A stretch of DNA of 7,742 bases from Chloroflexota bacterium. Its GTDB lineage: Bacteria; Chloroflexota; Anaerolineae; Aggregatilineales; Phototrophicaceae. Positions 5,440 to 7,742 of this stretch are shown here, piece by piece. The stretch spans positions 1 to 7,742 of the forward strand of contig JAPOYU010000050.1 of NCBI GenBank assembly GCA_026706395.1, in the 5' to 3' direction. The translations under genes and the position numbers were made by a program. Position 1 is the first letter of the stretch, and each line of letters begins with the position of its first letter. The notes under the pieces were generated by a model. That model did no database searches. It saw nothing but the letters and a program-made list of their open reading frames with translations, and was not told where the DNA came from.

Positions 5440-6366
5440 TTACTCGACGGGCCGTCTGGCCTGGATCAGCATCCAGTCGCCACGCCGTCGCTTGGCGGAT
5501 GGCTGCAATCCTGCGTGGCGCAGCACTGATTCTACAGCGTCCATCTGCGAATCGATAATGCCGCTGAAGATCGCCGTCCCACCCGGCCGCAGGACCTCGC
5601 CCAGACCTTGCTCGGTCAATTCCAGGATGATCCGCGCCAGGATATTAACGACGACCAAGTCGAATCGGCGCGCTGAACCCAATACAGTTTCCAGGCTTCC
5701 ATGCTCAGCAACTATCTTGCCGGCGACGTCATTGACGTCCGCGTTGCTGTGCGTCGCGTCCACCGCTAGCCGGTCATTATCCAATGCCAGGACGCGTCGC
5801 GCGCCCAGCTTCGCCGCCGCAATCGACAAGATGCCGCTGCCCGATCCCAGATCCAGGACCTCTTGAGCCGGCTGGACTAACTGTTCCAGCGCCTCCAGGC
5901 AAAGCTGGGTGGTGGGGTGTGTCCCGGTGCCGAAGGCCATGCCGGGGTCAAGCGCTATCTCGATGTCATCTCGCGCCAACTCGATATCGATCCAAAGTGG
6001 ACGGACGACCAGCCGCTTGCCGATGCGTATCGGCTGATAATGCGCCTTCCAGGCTTCGGCCCAATCTGCCGCCCGCAAAGGGCGATATACCGGCGTCGGC
6101 ATCGGATACATCAAGCGCATATGCCCAAGGGACGTCTCCAACTCGGTCTTTTTGTCTCCGAATGTCGCGTCCGCGGGAAAGTAGGCGCGCAAGACGAAGT
6201 CCGTCGCCGGCGGCACTTCCGTCTCGTCCCAGGTGTCCGGCGGTATGCCATCTTGCTCGATCGCAACGCCTTGATGCCCGAAGCGGCCCAACAATTCGGC
6301 AACCGCTTCCGCGCTCTCGCCATCGACCCGCAGGCTGACTTCGATCCAGTCGCCGCTAGTTGTCAT
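5440..6366 (-). CDS. prmA: Ribosomal protein L11 methyltransferase
   Basis: A 308-residue protein of the PrmA family, usual length. An N-terminal substrate-recognition domain (about residues 1-90) leads into a class I methyltransferase domain. Diagnostic pieces: DPGMAFGTGTHPTT (140-153), SAM motif I DLGSGSGILSIAAAKLGA (172-189), LALDND (193-198) for ribose binding, and VVVNILA (238-244) in place of the usual NPPY catalytic loop. PrmA trimethylates amino groups of ribosomal protein uL11; it is not essential in E. coli. The start ATG lies inside the end of dnaJ: the two genes overlap by 11 nt (6356-6366), and no Shine-Dalgarno is visible upstream, which points to translational coupling. dnaJ followed by prmA is a common order in Gram-positive and related bacteria. 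Confidence 0.93.
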   Translation of the reverse strand: MTTSGDWIEVSLRVDGESAEAVAELLGRFGHQGVAIEQDGIPPDTWDETEVPPATDFVLRAYFPADATFGDKKTELETSLGHMRLMYPMPTPVYRPLRAADWAEAWKAHYQPIRIGKRLVVRPLWIDIELARDDIEIALDPGMAFGTGTHPTTQLCLEALEQLVQPAQEVLDLGSGSGILSIAAAKLGARRVLALDNDRLAVDATHSNADVNDVAGKIVAEHGSLETVLGSARRFDLVVVNILARIILELTEQGLGEVLRPGGTAIFSGIIDSQMDAVESVLRHAGLQPSAKRRRGDWMLIQARRPVE

Positions 6367-7510
6367 CGCCGGCGAGGAAATCCATCACTTTGTCGAAGAA
6401 GCCTCTGCCACCGGTCTGCGGCCTGGATTCTTCGCGTCCGAAGGTCTCCGCCAGCTGCTCAAACAGCTCACGCTGCCGCTCGTTAAGTCGGGTTGGCGTG
6501 GTCACTTCTACAACCACCAGTTGATCGCCGCGACCGGAATTGCTGCCATCGGAGCGCAAACGGGGGAAGCCTTTGCCGCGCAGCCGGAAGACCTTGCCCG
6601 TCTGCGTCCCGGGTGGCATCGAAAGCTCCTGCGGTCCGTCGACGGTGTCCACCTGGATCCGGCCGCCCAAGGTCGCTTGCGCAATGTTGACGCTGATATC
6701 GAGGATGATGTCATTCTCTCTGCGCTTGAAATAGTCGTGGTCCTTGACATGCACGACGACAAAAAGGTTGCCGGGCGGCGCGCCCCGCTCGCCCGCATCG
6801 CCATCGCCGCGGACTTGAATCTGTATGCCTTCGCTGACGCCGGCGGGAATCTTGACATTCAGCACCGCCCGCTTGCGCCTGCGCCCGGAGCCGTCGCAGT
6901 TACGGCAGGGACTGGTGATGACTTTCCCTTTGCCGCCACAGTTGGGGCAGGTATGCGACTGGGCGATTGAGCCGAGAATGGTCTGGCGCACGACGCGCTC
7001 TTCGCCGCTGCCATTGCAGCGCGAGCATGTCGTCGGACGGGTGCCTTCAGCAGCGCCGCTGCCATCGCAATGGTCGCAAGTCTCCAGCCGCTGAAACTCA
7101 ATCTCCTTCTCGACGCCAAAGACCGACTCGACAAAGTCGATCGTTACATCGACGCGCCGATCGCGTCCCCGCGCCGCGCCACGCCGGCGGGAGCCCTGGC
7201 TTCCACCAAATGCGCTGTTAAAGACTTCGAAAATATCGCCGAAGTCATCAAAACCGAAGCCGCCCATGCCTCCGCCGAAGCCGCCCGCGCCGTTGACGCT
7301 GGCATGCCCAAAGCGGTCATAACGCGCCCGCTTGTCGTCATCCGAAAGCACTTCATAGGCTTCGTTGATTTCTTTGAACTTGTCTTCCGCGCCCGCTTCG
7401 TCGCTGACATCGGGATGATACTGCCGCGCCAGCCGCCGGAATGCGCTTTTGATCTCGCTCGAATCCGCGCCCCGCGCTACACCGAGCACATCATAATAAT
7501 CTCTTGGCAT
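6356..7510 (-). CDS. dnaJ: Class I (type A) chaperone DnaJ
   Basis: A complete 384-residue DnaJ. The J domain (residues 4-68) carries the HPD tripeptide at 32-34 that stimulates DnaK ATPase. A short Gly/Phe-rich linker follows (about 74-103) with a DIFEVF motif, then an Arg-rich patch (108-119). The zinc domain has all four CxxCxGxG repeats: Cys at 145/148, 162/165, 188/191 and 202/205. Two C-terminal beta domains bind client protein (from about 215), with PPGTQTGKVFRLRGKGFPR marking the second. It acts in the cytosol with DnaK and GrpE, neither of which is in the window; at least 230 bp upstream are free of genes, so dnaJ heads this - strand unit. AGGA at 7519-7522 lies 8 nt before the ATG. 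No CIRCE element is seen. Confidence 0.96.
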   Translation of the reverse strand: MPRDYYDVLGVARGADSSEIKSAFRRLARQYHPDVSDEAGAEDKFKEINEAYEVLSDDDKRARYDRFGHASVNGAGGFGGGMGGFGFDDFGDIFEVFNSAFGGSQGSRRRGAARGRDRRVDVTIDFVESVFGVEKEIEFQRLETCDHCDGSGAAEGTRPTTCSRCNGSGEERVVRQTILGSIAQSHTCPNCGGKGKVITSPCRNCDGSGRRRKRAVLNVKIPAGVSEGIQIQVRGDGDAGERGAPPGNLFVVVHVKDHDYFKRRENDIILDISVNIAQATLGGRIQVDTVDGPQELSMPPGTQTGKVFRLRGKGFPRLRSDGSNSGRGDQLVVVEVTTPTRLNERQRELFEQLAETFGREESRPQTGGRGFFDKVMDFLAGDDN

Positions 7511-7555
7511 GAAGCTGGTCCTGTGAATTTGCTCTCGGCTTGGCGCTACTCAATT

Positions 7556-7584
7556 AGAATCGTGTAGAACGGTTGATAAGTCAA
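7556..7584 (-). promoter_or_regulatory. Candidate dnaJ-prmA-menG promoter
   Basis: On the - strand, TTGACT (7584-7579) is a near-perfect -35. A weak -10 GATTCT (7561-7556) follows after 17 bp. The predicted start is near 7550, about 40 nt before the dnaJ ATG. The poor -10 leaves room for an alternative sigma factor or for control by a regulator. Confidence 0.4.
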
Positions 7585-7637
7585 TACGGCGACAGATTTT
7601 GCGGATATTGCGGGCTGGCGCAAATCGACCAGAATCG

Positions 7638-7678
7638 TCCAAGGATGGTCCCATTGAATACCCTTGGAGTTCCCCAAG
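7638..7678. repeat. Nested CCAAG/CTTGG inverted repeats upstream of dnaJ
   Basis: TCCAAGG (7638-7644) and CCTTGGA (7662-7668) are perfect 7-bp inverted repeats 17 bp apart. The right arm also forms a second inverted repeat with CCAAG: CTTGG (7663-7667) and CCAAG (7674-7678). The cluster lies 130-170 bp upstream of dnaJ. No T-run follows on either strand, so it is not a terminator; an operator or a leader fold is possible. Confidence 0.4.
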
Positions 7679-7726
7679 CCTCACAAAGTACCCAGAAAAT
7701 CCCGAAAAATAGGGCAAAACTGAGAT

Positions 7727-7742
7727 ACTGTATAGATACAGT
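7727..7742. repeat. Perfect 7-2-7 palindrome at the window edge
   Basis: ACTGTAT (7727-7733) and ATACAGT (7736-7742) are exact reverse complements separated by AG. The form resembles a regulator binding site. It resembles the E. coli LexA box (CTGT-N8-ACAG), but the inner spacing here is N6, so that identity is not supported. It could serve dnaJ or a gene to the right, beyond the window. The palindrome may extend past the edge. Confidence 0.5.

Noticed and set aside
5917..6486. 189-codon + strand frame opposite prmA and dnaJ
   Set aside because: It is Arg/Pro/Ala-rich with no recognisable domain and lies over two certain - strand genes.
7534..7554. HAIR (HspR) element upstream of dnaJ
   Set aside because: Against CTTGAGT-N7-ACTCAAG the right half matches 6 of 7 but the left half only 4 of 7, too weak to call.
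7727..7742. LexA/SOS box
   Set aside because: The CTGT and ACAG arms are right, but they are separated by 6 rather than 8 bases, and no SOS gene is in view.

Overview
The window reads as an ordinary chromosomal segment, about 55-58% G+C by eye, from a bacterium most like the Chloroflexota (Anaerolineae-type). That placement rests on protein flavour only: four-domain S1 proteins, a THUMP-like methyltransferase tail and a menaquinone-type methyltransferase. No marker in the window proves it. There are no transposases, phage genes, CRISPR arrays, tRNAs or rRNAs, and no sign of recent transfer.

Left to right on the + strand: the 3' end of a THUMP-like SAM methyltransferase gene (1-217); a stand-alone phosphoribosyltransferase (278-808); two tandem paralogous genes for four-domain S1 proteins (1099-2316 and 2653-3927), each behind its own promoter and a leader of about 225-230 nt; rpsU for ribosomal protein bS21 (4017-4208); and infA for initiation factor IF-1 (4340-4576). 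An intrinsic terminator at 4661-4684 closes this block. On the - strand, converging on that terminator, lies a tight three-gene unit transcribed dnaJ, then prmA, then menG/ubiE (7510 down to 4719). The right end (7511-7742) is the dnaJ upstream region and holds several inverted repeats, including a perfect 7-2-7 palindrome at the very edge.

The + strand genes from 1099 to 4576 belong together by function. S1 (mRNA recruitment), bS21 (30S platform near the anti-Shine-Dalgarno) and IF-1 (30S A site) all act on the small subunit during initiation. Each has a TATAAT/TATACT -10 hexamer followed directly by G. infA is not in its usual place in the spc/alpha ribosomal operon. The - strand unit joins a class I DnaJ co-chaperone, the ribosomal protein L11 methyltransferase and a quinone C-methyltransferase, and shows translational coupling (an 11-nt overlap, then a 4-nt gap).

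No obviously new enzymatic system is present. The parts most worth a second look are the tandem S1 duplication, a candidate RNA structure shared by both S1 leaders (one copy terminator-like), the identical long Shine-Dalgarno spacing of the two S1 genes, and the uncharacterised palindromes upstream of dnaJ.
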